A DNA stretch of 64,000 nt from Paenibacillus antarcticus (GCF_001637225.1 NZ_LVJI01000053.1:19525-83524); one strand, 5' to 3'; counted from the stretch's first letter, positions 24,304-33,649 are shown. Numbers and translations: made by a program. The notes: generated by a model from the letters alone, not told the origin.

Positions 24304-25440
24304 TTATTTTGTTCGAATTGGAGGTATTGTGTAAGGAACCTTATCGACTTTGTCGATGGTGCCACCGCCGAGGCATTCTTCACCTTGGAAGAAGACGACA
24401 GCTTGTCCTGGTGTAATTGCTTTTTGTTGTTTATCAAAAACGACGTTAACCGATCCATCGGCAAGCCAGTTCAGCGTGACAGCTTGATCCGGCTGACGGT
24501 AACGGAACTTGGCTGTACAAGTAAAAGGTCCTTTGGGCAAAGATCCTTCTCCTGCAATCCAGTTCACATCCGTTGCTATAAGCCCATTAGAATAAAGACT
24601 AGGATGACTATCACCTTGCACGACATATAGAATGTTATGCTCTAGATTCTTATCAGCTACAAACCAAGGCTCGCCATTACCTGATCCACCAATGCCAAGA
24701 CCTTGACGCTGACCAAGGGTATAATACATCAATCCATCATGATCGCCTTTAACTTCACCGGTTGCAATATCAACCATTTTACCAGACTGAGCAGGTAAGT
24801 ATTGGCTAAGGAACTCTTTGAAGTTACGTTCACCGATGAAACAGACGCCTGTGCTGTCTTTCTTCTTGGCAGTATATAGACCAGCTTCTTCAGCAATGCG
24901 TCGTACTTCCGGTTTAGGAAGATGTCCGATGGGGAACATCGCTTTGGAGAATTGTTCTTGATTTAAGGCGTTTAGGAAGTAGGTCTGATCTTTATTACTA
25001 TCAATACCACGTAACAGTTTATAAACACCATTCTCTTCAATTACTCTGGCGTAATGACCTGTAGCGACGTACTCGGCGCCTAAATTGAGAGCTTTATTCA
25101 AGAATTCGCCGAATTTGATCTCTCGATTGCACATGACATCAGGATTGGGCGTTCTACCGGACTTATATTCATCAAGGAAGTAGGAGAATACTTTATCAAA
25201 GTATTCCTTCTCGAAATTGACCGTATAGTAGGGAATATCAATCTGTTCACAGACACGGCGTACATCTTCCGCATCATCTTCAGCCGTACAATTACCGAAT
25301 TGATCGGTGTCGTCCCAATTCTTCATAAAGATCCCGATTACATCATAACCTTGCTGTTTCAGAAGCAGCGCGGTGACAGAGGAATCGACACCTCCAGACA
25401 TGCCGACAACGACACGTGTGTTGCTATTATCTATTGACAT
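24304..25440 (-). CDS. mnmA: tRNA-specific 2-thiouridylase MnmA
   Basis: MnmA adenylates and thiolates U34 of Lys, Glu and Gln tRNAs, taking sulfur from a cysteine desulfurase. The 378-residue protein has the PP-loop VVVGMSGGVDSSV at its N-terminus, then the catalytic Cys pair in PDVMCNREIKF (about residue 103) and STGVCFIGERNFKEF (about 203). I start at ATG 25440 because GGTGA just upstream serves it; an in-frame ATG at 25452 would overlap that site. In B. subtilis the gene follows iscS on the same strand. Here it is inverted and divergent from cymR-iscS. Confidence 0.96.
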   Translation of the reverse strand: MSIDNSNTRVVVGMSGGVDSSVTALLLKQQGYDVIGIFMKNWDDTDQFGNCTAEDDAEDVRRVCEQIDIPYYTVNFEKEYFDKVFSYFLDEYKSGRTPNPDVMCNREIKFGEFLNKALNLGAEYVATGHYARVIEENGVYKLLRGIDSNKDQTYFLNALNQEQFSKAMFPIGHLPKPEVRRIAEEAGLYTAKKKDSTGVCFIGERNFKEFLSQYLPAQSGKMVDIATGEVKGDHDGLMYYTLGQRQGLGIGGSGNGEPWFVADKNLEHNILYVVQGDSHPSLYSNGLIATDVNWIAGEGSLPKGPFTCTAKFRYRQPDQAVTLNWLADGSVNVVFDKQQKAITPGQAVVFFQGEECLGGGTIDKVDKVPYTIPPIRTK

Positions 25441-25729
25441 CAGAATCACCATCTTTATATTAAAATTGTGCCCATATTGTATTTTAACATAATCAAGATG
25501 AGATCACATACTGAGTTATGTCCACTCGGGACGAACATTTCTTCTATTTGTAACGGTTTGTTTTCCATATAGGAACTGAATATGTTACCATAAGCAAAGG
25601 GTAATGATCGGAATAGGTTGGAATAGTGTGAATTAACACCCCAACGTACCGATTACACTAACCATACAGATGAAATCAACAGCAAACAATCATACAAGAT
25701 TTTTATAAGAATAGAAAGAGGTGCTAGGA

Positions 25730-26149
25730 ATGAAAATATCAACAAAAGGACGTTACGGCTTAACGATTATGATGGAACTATCTTCTAAGTTTGGTGAGGG
25801 ACCAACTTCACTGAAAAGTATTGCTGAGAAGAATCAATTATCAGAGCATTATCTTGAACAATTGATTGCACCACTTCGTAATGCAGGATTGGTAAAAAGT
25901 GTCCGTGGGGCTTATGGGGGTTATATTTTATTTCGTGACCCGTCAACGATTACAGCAGGCGATGTTATTCGCGTTCTTGAAGGGCCTATTTCCCCAGTGG
26001 ACTTTACAGAAGAAGATGATCCAGCGAAGCGGGATTTATGGCTGAGAATTCGCGATGGTATTGCTAGTGCACTAGATTCTACAACATTGCAAGATCTTAT
26101 TTCTTTTGAAGAGAAAAGTGCTGCTGACAATTACATGTTCTATATTTAA
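25730..26149 (+). CDS. cymR: Rrf2-family regulator, CymR type
   Basis: CymR represses cysteine and methionine uptake and synthesis genes, with CysK as corepressor. The 139-residue protein starts MKISTKGRYGLTIMMEL with a winged helix (about 1-65) including SEHYLEQLIAPLRNAGLVKS and RGAYGGY. It has no Cys at all, so it cannot hold the Fe-S cluster of IscR, which supports CymR. ATG 25730 is chosen because AGAGGTG lies 6 bases upstream; an in-frame GTG at 25721 lies inside that site. It is 23 bases before iscS. The 289-base region shared with mnmA holds a possible promoter TTGTTT-N17-TATGTT near 25559-25587. Confidence 0.9.
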   Translation: MKISTKGRYGLTIMMELSSKFGEGPTSLKSIAEKNQLSEHYLEQLIAPLRNAGLVKSVRGAYGGYILFRDPSTITAGDVIRVLEGPISPVDFTEEDDPAKRDLWLRIRDGIASALDSTTLQDLISFEEKSAADNYMFYI

Positions 26150-26172
26150 TTTCAATAGGCGGTGGCTATATA

Positions 26173-27330
26173 ATGAATTCAATTTATTTGGACCATGCGG
26201 CTTCTACACCTATTCATCCAGAGGTAGCTAGTGTCATGATGAAGATTATGACTGAACAATATGGTAATGCATCAAGTGTACATACCTTTGGACGAAGTGC
26301 AAAGCGTATATTGAACGGAGCACGGGATCAAGTTTGTACATTGCTTGCTTGTTATCCAGATGAACTTGTTTTTACAGGTGGAGGAACAGAAAGTGATAAT
26401 TTAGCCTTGTTTGGGGTATCTTCATTATTAAGCCATAAAGGTAAACATATTATTACTTCTTCCATTGAGCATCATGCAATCTTGCATACATGTGATCAAC
26501 TGGAACGCGAGGGTTTCAAGATTACGTATCTTCCTGTAGACACAACAGGTCGTATTAGCCTAAGTGATTTAGAGGAAGCAATCACGGATGAAACCATACT
26601 TATCAGTATAATGTATGGTAACAATGAAGTAGGTACAGTCCAGCCTATTAAAGAGATAGGTGAACTAGCACGTAGTCGAGGTATTCTGTTTCATGTAGAT
26701 GCGGTACAGGCATTAGGAGCTGTTCCGATTTCATGTAAGGAGTTGGCTGTTGATCTTATGAGCTTCTCAGCACATAAGGTTAATGGCCCCCAAGGCGTAG
26801 GTGCTCTTTATGTTCGTCGTGGTTTACAATTGAATGCTCGGTTACATGGAGGCCTTCAGGAGAAGAAACGTCGTGCAGGTACGGAGAATATTGCTGGTAT
26901 TGCAGGATTTGCCAAGGCAATCGAGATTATGTGTGACCAATTAAAAGAACGATCTGATTACTATGTACTTCTCAGAAGTACATTGCTTGAAGCATTAGAG
27001 CGGGAAGTGGGTCGTGATTTCTTTATTGTGAATGGCCATTCATCGGAATTTCTGCCTCACATTCTCAATATTAGTTTTCCTGAAATTGATTCAGAGACGC
27101 TTCTTATGAGTATGGATATGGAAGGGATTTCTGCATCTAGCGGTTCGGCATGTACTTCGGGTTCATTAGAATTATCGCATGTTCTTAAAGCTATGAATCT
27201 CCCTGAGGAAATATTGAATTCGGCGATTCGTTTTAGCTATGGTTTGGGTAATACTACTGAAGATATGGAATGTACTGCTCGAATAATTGGAACCATTCTT
27301 CAGCGTATACGTAAAAGAGAGCATAGATAA
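26173..27330 (+). CDS. iscS: Cysteine desulfurase (IscS/NifS-like, YrvO)
   Basis: A PLP enzyme that takes sulfur from cysteine and passes it on as persulfide, most likely to MnmA for tRNA thiolation. The 385-residue protein has YLDHAASTPIHPEV at the start, SIEHHAILHTC (about residue 100) and the PLP lysine in MSFSAHKVNGPQGVGALY (about 205). The reactive Cys is in the loop SASSGSACTSGS (about 325). In B. subtilis YrvO works with MnmA, whose gene is nearby here. A GGCGGTGG sequence precedes the ATG. Confidence 0.95.
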   Translation: MNSIYLDHAASTPIHPEVASVMMKIMTEQYGNASSVHTFGRSAKRILNGARDQVCTLLACYPDELVFTGGGTESDNLALFGVSSLLSHKGKHIITSSIEHHAILHTCDQLEREGFKITYLPVDTTGRISLSDLEEAITDETILISIMYGNNEVGTVQPIKEIGELARSRGILFHVDAVQALGAVPISCKELAVDLMSFSAHKVNGPQGVGALYVRRGLQLNARLHGGLQEKKRRAGTENIAGIAGFAKAIEIMCDQLKERSDYYVLLRSTLLEALEREVGRDFFIVNGHSSEFLPHILNISFPEIDSETLLMSMDMEGISASSGSACTSGSLELSHVLKAMNLPEEILNSAIRFSYGLGNTTEDMECTARIIGTILQRIRKREHR

Positions 27331-27463
27331 TTCTCCGATGGATAAGGAGGTATGAGGGTACTCCATTACATCCTGAAATCATGTGACAGTTCTTGTATAG
27401 CAAATGATGCTCGAAATAGGGCTGGTGTGGTTTCAAATTGATGATGGTGAGGAGGTTCTTGCC

Positions 27464-27988
27464 TTGAAGCTTCAAGAAATGATTGGAATTTCCGTATATG
27501 ATGTAGAAGAAGGTAAGGAAATCGGCAAAGTGTGCGATTTCATATTAGATGCTCATTGGACAATTGTAAGCTTTGAGCTTGAACGTAAAGCGTTATTCTC
27601 CAAGATGGTAAACACCATTGATTGGAGCGATATTGTCGCTTACGGTGAAGATGCCGTAATGATTCGTAATCAACAGGCTGTTCGTAAGACGAAAGCCGAC
27701 AACATACAGTTAACCTATTCTCTTGGGAAGAAGAAACTGAAGGATTTACCTGTCATAACGGAAGATGGTCTCACACTTGGCAGGATATCCGATGTTTACA
27801 TTGACCAAGAAGTGGGCAATACAATAGTAGGTCTGGAAATAAGTGATGGTTTTGTCACAGATATAATTGAAGGACGAAAGTGGCTACCGTGTACGTCCGA
27901 TATGGTTGTTGGAGAAGATGCTGTTATAGTACCTCCAATGAGCGAGGAACGTTTAGTGCAGCCATTTATTCTGGAAGCGGATAGGTGA
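27464..27988 (+). CDS. PRC-barrel domain protein, YrrD-like
   Basis: A 174-residue protein with two PRC-barrel units: one at about 1-70 (LQEMIGISVYDVEEGKEIGKV) and one at about 80-150 (KKLKDLPVITEDGLTLGRIS). PRC barrels act as small protein- or RNA-binding adaptors. B. subtilis YrrD has this layout and the same neighbourhood. I start at TTG 27464 because GTGAGGAGG lies 8 bases upstream. Earlier in-frame starts reach back to 27404 but lack a ribosome binding site. The exact role is unknown. Confidence 0.75.
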   Translation: MKLQEMIGISVYDVEEGKEIGKVCDFILDAHWTIVSFELERKALFSKMVNTIDWSDIVAYGEDAVMIRNQQAVRKTKADNIQLTYSLGKKKLKDLPVITEDGLTLGRISDVYIDQEVGNTIVGLEISDGFVTDIIEGRKWLPCTSDMVVGEDAVIVPPMSEERLVQPFILEADR

Positions 27989-27993
27989 AAATA

Positions 27994-28203
27994 ATGAAGT
28001 GTCCTAATTGTAGTTCGAAAGATATCGGAAAGATTGGATCTCACCAGTTCTATTGCTGGGGTTGTTTCATCGAACTGACGGTTAACGGAGAGAAAATGTC
28101 CGTATACCAAGTGGAGGAAGATGGAACATTAAGCTCACTTGATGATTTATTCTTTGGTGAAGAAGTTCCTCAGGACTTTCCTCACATACATGTCTCCTCT
28201 TAA
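27994..28203 (+). CDS. Small zinc-ribbon-like protein
   Basis: A 69-residue protein with CPNC near the N-terminus and CWGC about 20 residues later (MKCPNCSSKDIGKIGSHQFY, then CWGCFIEL), a four-Cys zinc-ribbon arrangement. The rest is acidic. ATG 27994 is 6 bases after AGGTGA, which overlaps the stop of the PRC-barrel gene, so translation is likely coupled. An in-frame GTG at 27985 is less likely. Function unknown. Confidence 0.75.
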   Translation: MKCPNCSSKDIGKIGSHQFYCWGCFIELTVNGEKMSVYQVEEDGTLSSLDDLFFGEEVPQDFPHIHVSS

Positions 28204-28252
28204 TGTATGAGGTAAATGTTCGTGATTATGTATTTCGTACATACCCTTAAAT

Positions 28253-28299
28253 ACCTCTGATTCATGGCCTGAAACGTTGGCTATGAATTAGAGGTTTTT
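28253..28299 (+). terminator. Terminator after the cymR-iscS-yrrD group
   Basis: ACCTCT (28253-28258) with AGAGGT, extended inward by ATTCAT/ATGAAT and GCC/GGC with mismatches between, then TTTTT. Confidence 0.9.
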
Positions 28300-28411
28300 C
28301 TGTTTTAACATTGTTAATATGGATTTCAGTTTAGTGTCCTTCTTTAGATTATTCTGCAAGTTCTGTACATATACTACTTGTAGAAGCTAGTCCGAGAAGG
28401 AGGATGAACGG

Positions 28412-29479
28412 TTGGAATCGATGTCACACAATAAATGGTTTCGGTCCTTGATTTGGGTACTCCTGAGTCTTATTATTATCTACTTCATATGGTTGTTACG
28501 GCCATTATTTATGAATGTCTATCATTTTCTTAAAGTTATTCTTGCGCCATTCATGGTTTCGATGATCATTTCATATGTTCTTAATCCGGTCGTAAGTATG
28601 CTTCAGAATCGAAAAGTACCACGTATTATAGCTGTCCTTCTCATTTATGCGGTATTTATATCATGTCTTGTTGTCATTCTCATGAATATGATTCCCATGT
28701 TTATTGAACAGTTGGAAGAACTCAATGAACATTTACCAGAGATGACCATGAATGCTCAAAGTTTCGTAACTAATTTAGATTCTAATCTTCTTCCTTCGGG
28801 AGTTAGGGCAGGTGTCATGGATTGGTTCTTTCAATGGGAGGATCGGTTCGCACAAGGTATATCTTCTTTCATGAATAATATTGGCAGCACAATTAATGTG
28901 GTACTTAACATTTTTATTGTCCCTTTTCTAATATTTTATATCTTAAAGGATTTCGATGTGTTTGAACGGACAGTGGTATCCTACTTACCAAGGTCAGGGC
29001 GGAAAACCATCGTTGTTGTGTTAAAGGAAATTGATAGTGCTCTGGGAAGTTATGTCCGTGGTCAGTTCATGGTTTGCCTTATTATTGGGGTACTTGCTTA
29101 TATCGGGTATATGATTATCGGTATGCCCTACGCGCTATTATTAGCGAGTGTCGTCGCTGTATTTAATGTGGTTCCTTATTTGGGGCCGTTCTTGGGTGCC
29201 GCACCGGCGGTAGTTATGGCATCTACGGTATCTATCAAAATGGTACTGCTAGTGGTTGTGGTCAATACCGTTTGCCAAGTGATGGAGAGTAATGTCATTT
29301 CACCTCAAGTTGTTGGAAGGAAGCTGCATTTACATCCTGTACTGATCATATTTGCGTTATTGGTAGGGGGAGAAATTGCAGGGATTGTAGGACTGATTCT
29401 GGCTGTTCCTTTATTAGCAGTTATTAAAGTTATTATTCAGCATCTCTTTGCTTATTATATCAAGCGAAAGACAGTGTAA
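28412..29479 (+). CDS. AI-2E family transporter, YrrI-like
   Basis: A 355-residue membrane protein of the AI-2E/PerM family with about eight helices. Typical are FVSMI-type helix pairs, YFIWLLRPLFMNVYHFLKVI near the start, and the late helices YGLVFGAY-like GVLAYIGYMIIGMPYALLLA with FNVVPYLGPFLGA (about residue 258). Substrates are not known for most members. TTG 28412 has AAGGAGG 8 bases upstream; ATG 28421 is too far. It sits between yrrD and alaS as in B. subtilis. Confidence 0.85.
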   Translation: MESMSHNKWFRSLIWVLLSLIIIYFIWLLRPLFMNVYHFLKVILAPFMVSMIISYVLNPVVSMLQNRKVPRIIAVLLIYAVFISCLVVILMNMIPMFIEQLEELNEHLPEMTMNAQSFVTNLDSNLLPSGVRAGVMDWFFQWEDRFAQGISSFMNNIGSTINVVLNIFIVPFLIFYILKDFDVFERTVVSYLPRSGRKTIVVVLKEIDSALGSYVRGQFMVCLIIGVLAYIGYMIIGMPYALLLASVVAVFNVVPYLGPFLGAAPAVVMASTVSIKMVLLVVVVNTVCQVMESNVISPQVVGRKLHLHPVLIIFALLVGGEIAGIVGLILAVPLLAVIKVIIQHLFAYYIKRKTV

Positions 29480-29486
29480 TGCTGGA

Positions 29487-29515
29487 TTGACAGAAGCAAG
29501 GGACCTCTATATACT
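29487..29515 (+). promoter_or_regulatory. Sigma-A promoter for alaS
   Basis: TTGACA (29487-29492), 17 bases, TATACT (29510-29515). It begins 8 bases after the preceding stop codon and drives the T-box leader. Confidence 0.85.
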
Positions 29516-29521
29516 TGTACT

Positions 29522-29809
29522 GATAATGAGCAATAAATGACAAATCGAGGATGAAATGAAGTACGACGGTGTTCCTTAACCAGAGAACAGACTCCTTTAT
29601 GGCATATAGTCATGAAGGCTGAGAGAGTCTGAAAGTGTAGCCCGTCAGAAAGCTAATTTCGGAGTGTGACCTAAATTCACCGGGTGGACCCCGTTAGCAG
29701 CCGTAACAAAGGCGATCGCAAGAATGGACAAGTGGATGACTTGGACTAAGGCGATAACCAGGGTGGTACCGCGATGATAATCGTCCCTGAATATTCAGGG
29801 GCGTTTTTT
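29522..29809 (+). promoter_or_regulatory. T-box riboswitch upstream of alaS
   Basis: AACCAGGGTGGTACCGCG at 29756-29773 is the classical T-box/antiterminator sequence. It is followed by the terminator stem at 29782-29803 and six Ts. The upstream 230 bases form a long structured leader with Stem I, II and III-like pairings. I could not place the Ala specifier codon with confidence. The assignment to tRNA-Ala rests on the gene it controls. Confidence 0.9.
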
Positions 29810-29858
29810 GTGTTTAAAGGCATGAATATGCCAGACTTATATAATGGAGGCGTTTGAT

Positions 29859-32492
29859 ATGAAAGCAAGTGAAATTCGTTCCAAATGGTTGGAGTTTTTC
29901 GCGGAAAAGGGACATAAAATTGAGCCCAGCGCTCCTCTAGTTCCACATAATGATCCTTCTCTATTATGGATTAATGCAGGTATGGCACCACTGAAATCCT
30001 ATTTCGATGGACGTGAGAAGCCGGATAATCCACGGATTGCTAATTCGCAGAAATGTATACGGACTAATGATATTGAGAATGTAGGTAAGACACGCCGTCA
30101 CCATACATTTTTTGAAATGCTAGGTAACTTCTCTATTGGTGACTATTTCAAGGAAGAAGTTATTACATGGGCGTGGGAATTTCTTACGGATAAGAAATGG
30201 ATTGGCTTCGATCCAGAGCGCTTATCTGTAACGGTATATCCTGAAGATGAGGAAGCTTATAAGTTCTGGCATGAGAAGATTGGACTCGCTGAGAATCACA
30301 TTGTGAAGCTGGAAGATAATTTCTGGGATATTGGTGAAGGTCCCTGTGGTCCTTGTACTGAAATATTCTATGACCGCGGAGAAGCTTACGGAAGTGATAT
30401 GTCAGATCCTGAGATGTTCCCAGGTGGCGAGAATGAACGTTACTTAGAAGTGTGGAATCTGGTCTTCACACAATTCAATCATAATAAAGATGGTAGTTAT
30501 ACGCCATTGCCTAATAAAAATATTGATACGGGTGCAGGTCTTGAACGTCTCGCTTCTATCCTACAGGACGTAGACTCTAACTTCGATACAGATTTGTTTC
30601 AACCTATTATTCAACAGACGGCTTCATTAACGAAAGTGAAGTACAACGATAGTGTAGAGCAGGATGTTGCTTTCAAAGTGATTGCCGACCATGTTCGTAC
30701 TGTTGCATTTGCTATCGCTGATGGCGTATTACCTTCAAATGAAGGTCGCGGATATGTTATTCGTCGTTTGCTTCGTCGTGCAGTCCGTTACGGAAAAGTG
30801 TTAGGTCTAGATCGTCCATTCCTATACACGTTAACGGAGACTGTTGGAAATGTTATGGGCGTTTATTACCCTGAAGTTGTTGAGAAACGTGAATTTATTG
30901 AAAAAGTGATTAAAACAGAAGAAGAACGTTTCCATGAAACATTGTCCGATGGGTTATCTATACTAGAGGAAATGAGTAATCAAGCTAAGCAACAAGGGCA
31001 GGCTACCATTAGTGGGAGTGATGCATTCAAGCTCTATGATACGTATGGCTTCCCATTCGACTTAACGGAAGATTACGCAACAGAACATGGACTTACGGTG
31101 GATAGAGAAGGCTTTGATAACGCAATGCAAGAACAGCGTACGCGGGCACGTGCAGCAAGACAAGATAGCGGCAGTATGCAAGTTCAAGGCGGGATTCTTT
31201 CTGATTTAACGATTAAAAGTGAATTTGTTGGATATAATGACTGCGTAACCGAGTCGAAAGTTATGGCGATCATTGTAAATGATGCCTTAGTAGATAGTGT
31301 ATCAGCTGGAGAAACGTGCCAGGTTATACTCGACATTACGCCGTTCTATGCGGAAAGTGGAGGACAGGTCAGTGATCAGGGACTGTTGCGAGGAGGCAAA
31401 GTTACGGCTAAGGTTGAAGGGTTATTTAAAGCACCATTAGGTCAACCTGTACACAGAGTGATTGTAGAAGAGGGAGAACTAAAGGTCGGCGAAACACTCA
31501 AAGCAGAAGTTAGTCGTGAGAAACGTTCTGATATTGTGAAGAACCATACGGCAACGCATTTACTTCATAAAGCGCTTAAAGAAGTGTTAGGAGATCATGT
31601 TAACCAAGCAGGGTCTTTAGTAGATACGCAACGATTACGTTTTGACTTCTCACATTTCGGAAGTATTACGCAAGAAGAGCTTACGGATATTGAGCGCCGT
31701 GTAAATGAACAAATTTGGAATGGTTTGGATGTCAATATTGAACTTAAATCAATTGATGAAGCAAAATCTTCAGGCGCTATGGCATTATTTGGTGAAAAGT
31801 ATGGAGATATTGTAAGAGTTGTGCAAGTCGGAGAGTACAGCTTAGAGTTATGTGGTGGATGTCATGTGAGTAACACTTCACAGATTGGTATTTTCAAATT
31901 AGTTAGTGAGAGTGGTATTGGATCAGGCGTAAGACGTATTGAGGCTGTGACTGGACGTTTAGCCTACCTGTATATGGATGGACAACTAGATGTTCTGAAA
32001 CAATCTGCAGAGATGCTTAAATCCAATCTACATGATGTTCCAAAACGTATTGATGCATTACATGTACAGCTTAAAGATGTAAGTCGCGAGAATGAGTCAC
32101 TGCAAAGTAAGTTAAGTATTATTGAAGCAGGTAAACTCAGTGACCAAGTGAAAGTTGTAAATGGTGTGGAGTTACTAGCGGTTCGAGTGAATGCTGGAAG
32201 TATGGATGGTCTCCGTTCTCTTGCAGACGAGCTTAAAGAGAAACTTCCGAATGCAGTCTTAGTTCTAGGTGCAACGATGGAAGATAAAGTGAACTTTGTC
32301 GTAGCTGTACCGCAAGCTTTAGTGAAGTCAGGTCTTCATGCCGGTAAGCTTGTAAAAGAGATTGCTACTGTATGTGGTGGTGGCGGTGGCGGTCGTCCTG
32401 ATATGGCTCAAGCTGGAGGTAAAGATGGAAGTAAGCTAGATGAAGCTTTGAAATTAGCAAATGAGCTAGTGGCTCAAAGTCTAAAGGTATAA
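29859..32492 (+). CDS. alaS: Alanyl-tRNA synthetase
   Basis: A class II synthetase with editing, 877 residues. The catalytic core starts MKASEIRSKWLEFF and includes NAGMAPLKSYFDG and HHTFFEMLGNFSIGDYFKEE (about residue 85). The editing domain has HTATHLLHKAL (about 565) and the metal-site CGGCHVSNTSQIG (about 665). The C-Ala domain ends with a Gly-rich stretch then RPDMAQAGG (about 850). I start at ATG 29859, eight bases after GGAGG; an earlier in-frame start at 29844 would overlap that site. Regulated by the T-box leader. Confidence 0.97.
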   Translation: MKASEIRSKWLEFFAEKGHKIEPSAPLVPHNDPSLLWINAGMAPLKSYFDGREKPDNPRIANSQKCIRTNDIENVGKTRRHHTFFEMLGNFSIGDYFKEEVITWAWEFLTDKKWIGFDPERLSVTVYPEDEEAYKFWHEKIGLAENHIVKLEDNFWDIGEGPCGPCTEIFYDRGEAYGSDMSDPEMFPGGENERYLEVWNLVFTQFNHNKDGSYTPLPNKNIDTGAGLERLASILQDVDSNFDTDLFQPIIQQTASLTKVKYNDSVEQDVAFKVIADHVRTVAFAIADGVLPSNEGRGYVIRRLLRRAVRYGKVLGLDRPFLYTLTETVGNVMGVYYPEVVEKREFIEKVIKTEEERFHETLSDGLSILEEMSNQAKQQGQATISGSDAFKLYDTYGFPFDLTEDYATEHGLTVDREGFDNAMQEQRTRARAARQDSGSMQVQGGILSDLTIKSEFVGYNDCVTESKVMAIIVNDALVDSVSAGETCQVILDITPFYAESGGQVSDQGLLRGGKVTAKVEGLFKAPLGQPVHRVIVEEGELKVGETLKAEVSREKRSDIVKNHTATHLLHKALKEVLGDHVNQAGSLVDTQRLRFDFSHFGSITQEELTDIERRVNEQIWNGLDVNIELKSIDEAKSSGAMALFGEKYGDIVRVVQVGEYSLELCGGCHVSNTSQIGIFKLVSESGIGSGVRRIEAVTGRLAYLYMDGQLDVLKQSAEMLKSNLHDVPKRIDALHVQLKDVSRENESLQSKLSIIEAGKLSDQVKVVNGVELLAVRVNAGSMDGLRSLADELKEKLPNAVLVLGATMEDKVNFVVAVPQALVKSGLHAGKLVKEIATVCGGGGGGRPDMAQAGGKDGSKLDEALKLANELVAQSLKV

Positions 32493-32553
32493 AGTAAGGA
32501 GAAATTTCGGTAATTTTTCACATGGGGATTTCCTTACAGCACAATGAATATGT

Positions 32554-32559
32554 TATGAT
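32554..32559 (+). promoter_or_regulatory. Extended -10 for the ireB operon
   Basis: TATGAT is preceded by TG one base upstream (32551-32552), an extended -10. No good -35 is seen. Confidence 0.5.
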
Positions 32560-32590
32560 AGTGACAGGTAATAAATATTTCAGATTGTAT

Positions 32591-32627
32591 TCGCTAAAAC
32601 ATGCTTAATATGTTTTAAAGAAGCGAG
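32591..32627 (+). repeat. Hairpin leader element before ireB
   Basis: AAAACAT (32596-32602) and ATGTTTT (32610-32616) form a perfect 7-bp stem. CGCT before and AGCG after extend it. The words CGCT, AAAACAT and ATGTTTT are the same ones used in the apt repeat, so it may be a reduced member of that family. It lies right before the ireB ribosome binding site. Confidence 0.55.
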
Positions 32628-32636
32628 GTGTCGTGA

Positions 32637-32897
32637 ATGGATTCCATGGATAAGACAGTCAAATTTAATGTTAATGGCGATGAGTTAGAGGTATCTTCAA
32701 AGGAGATTCTTCTGACGGTATACGATGCTTTGGCAGAGAAGGAATATCATCCGATCAACCAGATTGTCGGCTATCTTTTATCCGGAGATCCTGCTTATAT
32801 ACCGCGCCATAAAAATGCTAGAAGTCTCGTGAGAAAGAAAGAGCGAGATGAATTGATTGAAGAGTTGGTAAGATTTTATTTAGCCAATCACCGTTAG
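32637..32897 (+). CDS. ireB: IreB family regulatory phosphoprotein (UPF0297)
   Basis: An 86-residue protein of the YrzL/IreB family, with KTVKFNVNGDELEVSSKEIL, then VYDALAEKEYHPINQIVGYL and DPAYIPRHKNAR. In Enterococcus IreB is phosphorylated by the PASTA kinase IreK and modulates cell-envelope stress responses. ATG 32637 has GAGGTG 6 bases upstream. The ireB-ruvX order is conserved across Firmicutes. The stop of ireB is 9 bases before ruvX. Confidence 0.93.
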   Translation: MDSMDKTVKFNVNGDELEVSSKEILLTVYDALAEKEYHPINQIVGYLLSGDPAYIPRHKNARSLVRKKERDELIEELVRFYLANHR

Positions 32898-32906
32898 GAG
32901 AACTTG

Positions 32907-33323
32907 ATGAGAATCATGGGGTTGGATTATGGGGATCGCAGAATTGGAGTGGCAGTTAGCGATATGTTTGGCTGGACTGGTCAAGGGCTTGAAGTTATTG
33001 AACGTCGTCGCGAAGGGATTGAGTTCGAACGAATTACGGCTCTAGTCCGTGAGTATGACATTGCTGAGATCGTGGTTGGCTTACCCAAGAATATGGATGG
33101 TACAGTAGGGTTCCGAGGAGATATTTGCATCGAATTCGCAGATAAGCTCAAGGAAATTCTAGACTTACCCGTTCATTTATGGGATGAGAGGTTAACAACA
33201 GTATCTGCAGAACGAACACTAATTGAGGGCAACGTCAGCCGAAAGAAACGTAAACAGGTCATAGACAAGATGGCAGCCAGTTTGATTTTGCAAAACTATT
33301 TAGATTCTAAGAGTATAAGGTGA
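32907..33323 (+). CDS. ruvX: Putative pre-16S rRNA nuclease / Holliday junction resolvase YqgF
   Basis: A 138-residue RNase H-fold protein. It has IMGLDYGDRRIGVAVSD at the N-terminus (catalytic Asp), VVGLPKNMDGTVG near residue 55 and LWDERLTTVSAE near 95. Family members process the 5' end of 16S rRNA and may act on branched DNA. ATG 32907 is 6 bases after GGAG; TTG 32904 is less likely. Second gene of the ireB operon. Confidence 0.94.
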   Translation: MRIMGLDYGDRRIGVAVSDMFGWTGQGLEVIERRREGIEFERITALVREYDIAEIVVGLPKNMDGTVGFRGDICIEFADKLKEILDLPVHLWDERLTTVSAERTLIEGNVSRKKRKQVIDKMAASLILQNYLDSKSIR

Positions 33324-33334
33324 GGGTGATATAA

Positions 33335-33649
33335 ATGGCTAATGACAATATGGGTAGAGAAGAAGAACCGGAAATTATATATATTCCCGATGATGAAGGT
33401 AATGAAGAAGAGTTTGAAGTGATTATGAAGTTCGAAGTAGATGATTCTGATGCGAGATATATGATGGTAGTACCTATGGATTCAGAGGATGAAGATACTG
33501 ATGAAGTATATGCGTTCCGTTATGAAGAAGATGAAGTTGGGGACGATATCAAGCTTTATATGATCGAAAGTGATGAGGAATGGGCAATCGTTGAAGAGAC
33601 CTTCAATACGCTTGTAGCTGAACTCGATGGAGGAGAATTAGATGACTGA
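33335..33649 (+). CDS. DUF1292 protein, YrzB-like (copy 1)
   Basis: A very acidic 104-residue protein. Residues 14-45 (IYIPDDEGNEEEFEVIMKFE) and 60-100 (YAFRYEEDEVGDDIKLYMIE) have the alternating beta pattern of DUF1292. YrzB follows ruvX in B. subtilis. Function unknown. Its last codons overlap the start of a second gene of the same family by 8 bases. Confidence 0.85.
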   Translation: MANDNMGREEEPEIIYIPDDEGNEEEFEVIMKFEVDDSDARYMMVVPMDSEDEDTDEVYAFRYEEDEVGDDIKLYMIESDEEWAIVEETFNTLVAELDGGELDD

